Of a stretch of 64,000 nucleotides of DNA, positions 63,073 through 64,000 are shown piece by piece. The position numbers were made by a program, and so were the translations under genes. Origin of the DNA: Helicostylum pulchrum (lineage: Eukaryota > Mucoromycota > Mucoromycetes > Mucorales > Mucoraceae); NCBI GenBank assembly GCA_025677825.1, contig JAIXMO010000030.1, positions 124,001 to 188,000 on the forward strand. The letters are read 5' to 3'. The notes beneath the pieces were generated by a model. It ran no database searches and had not been told where the DNA came from. It was given only the letters and a program-made list of their open reading frames with translations. Within the stretch, counting starts at the first letter, position 1. Every line of letters begins with the position of its first letter.

Positions 63073-64000
63073 ATGTCAGAATCTCCAGAAATTGTCTCTC
63101 CCGAGACCGCTGTTGAGCAAAAACAATCACCTTCTTCCAACATTTTAAAGTGTCTTGTTATTGATACCAATGCTATTATTAACGGTACCTCACTCAGATA
63201 TATGGCTGAAGAGTTTTACACTTGTCCCGAAGTTTTGTATGAATTGCGTAGTGCTCACTCCAAGGAGTTTTTGTCTAGATTACCTTTTGAGTTAAAGATC
63301 ATGAATCCTTCTGAGGAGGCCTTGAAGACAAGTAAGATATTTTTTTATAGACATATTCAAATGTAGCAGTTATTGATCATATCACATAGTGATTGAATTC
63401 TCCAAGAAGACTGGTGATTTTGGTGTACTTTCTACTCCCGATTTAAAGGTCCTTGCTCTTACTTTAACCCTTGAGATGAGAGAAAATGGCGATGCTAACG
63501 TTCGTAAGGAACCTCTTAAAGTAAGTCATAAAAAACAAGGGGTAAAAATGAGATCAAATGATTAAAAAGTTTTTTTGACATAATAGTGTAGACCTAGTGG
63601 AGCTCTTCCTAGTGCCCCCCCACCAATGTCATACATTAAGAGACCTTTATTAGAAAAGAAATATGACGAAGATGGCTGGGAAATTGCAACAAACCAAAAG
63701 AGAGCACCCGCCAAGAAATATTACACCACTCCTAAAAAGACCAAGGCACCTAAAGTAACTGCCGAAAAATTAGCAGAATCTGTCGAAAAGATCGATATTA
63801 ACAGTGAAGAAAAGACCGAATCCGTAGCTCCTGTTACTGAGGAAACTCCTGTTACTAAAGAAGCTCCCATTGTTGAGGAAACCGTCGTTGTTGAGGAAGC
63901 ACCTGTTGCTGCTGCTCCCCAACAACCTACCGGTGATGTCGTTCCTTTGACCGAAGATGATGATGAGGATGATGAGGGAGGAGAATGGATTACACCCGAT
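63073..64000 (+). CDS. NOB1: NOB1-like 20S pre-rRNA endonuclease (partial, runs off the window)
   Basis: PIN-domain nuclease that makes the final cut at the 3' end of 18S rRNA in pre-40S particles. Exons visible: 63073-63331, 63390-63520 and 63587 to the window end (268 residues so far). The PIN domain shows KCLVIDTNAII (active-site Asp31), AEEFYTCPEVLYELRSAHSK, FELKIMNPSEEALK, KKTGDFGVLSTPDLKVLALT and the conserved LTLEMRENG. Then come a lysine-rich linker, a Glu/Val/Pro-rich repeat (EETPVTKEAP-like) and the acidic DDDEDDEGGEWITPD, which in NOB1 precedes the zinc ribbon; that part lies beyond the window. No upstream ORF needs explaining. Confidence 0.93.

Overview
The window looks like nuclear DNA of an early-diverging fungus, most likely Mucoromycota (Mucorales-like). 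The evidence is AT-rich intergenic DNA full of poly-A/T, short GT-AG introns of mostly 50-110 bases in most genes, fungal lysine synthesis through saccharopine (LYS1), a Rap/Rsr1-type Ras protein, and repeated gene families that I associate only loosely with mucoralean genomes. No bacterial operons, CRISPR arrays, tRNAs or rRNAs were seen. The genus cannot be named from sequence alone.

Layout. 0.1-18.6 kb is gene-dense and ordinary: FHA-RING ubiquitin ligase, RPL32, an unknown small protein, HBS1 with a SKI7-like alternative exon, an unknown 586-residue membrane-anchored protein, a STK32/YANK kinase, LC8 dynein light chain, a PIN-like carrier, a probable mitochondrial ribosomal protein and a 2-oxoglutarate oxygenase. 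18.9-21.3 kb holds two pseudogenes and a TIR-bearing element. 21.3-24.1 kb is ZW10. 24.6-30.4 kb is a repeat island: decayed copies of two unnamed gene families (called A and B here), a non-LTR retrotransposon fragment, a DIRS-type tyrosine recombinase fragment and a fold-back element. 31.0-37.8 kb carries a kelch protein and glutamate 5-kinase. 37.8-41.8 kb is gene-poor with remnants, including another family A copy in the opposite orientation. 41.9-54.5 kb is again gene-dense: MEAK7 (TLDc), a membrane-anchored SGNH hydrolase, an unknown two-TM protein, F-box/LRR, Rap/Rsr1 GTPase, PCC1, ALADIN and a KH-like protein. 55.0-56.7 kb has two tiny stand-alone WWE-like proteins. 58.5-64 kb has LYS1, RAD1 and the start of NOB1.

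The genes do not form a pathway cluster. They are housekeeping genes for translation and RNA surveillance (RPL32, HBS1/SKI7, NOB1, PCC1), checkpoint control (RAD1, FHA-RING), trafficking and nuclear pore function (ZW10, ALADIN, LC8), signalling (STK32, Rap, MEAK7) and amino-acid synthesis (PRO1, LYS1). Spliced models were built by hand from GT..AG (twice GC..AG) boundaries. Unless a doubt is stated, each complete multi-exon model sums to a whole number of codons.

Most promising observations: the pair of single-domain WWE-like microproteins; the HBS1 locus with a stop-containing alternative exon; repeated tryptophan-acidic motifs at the ZW10 C-terminus that resemble COPI-binding motifs; and the rearranged family B cluster.
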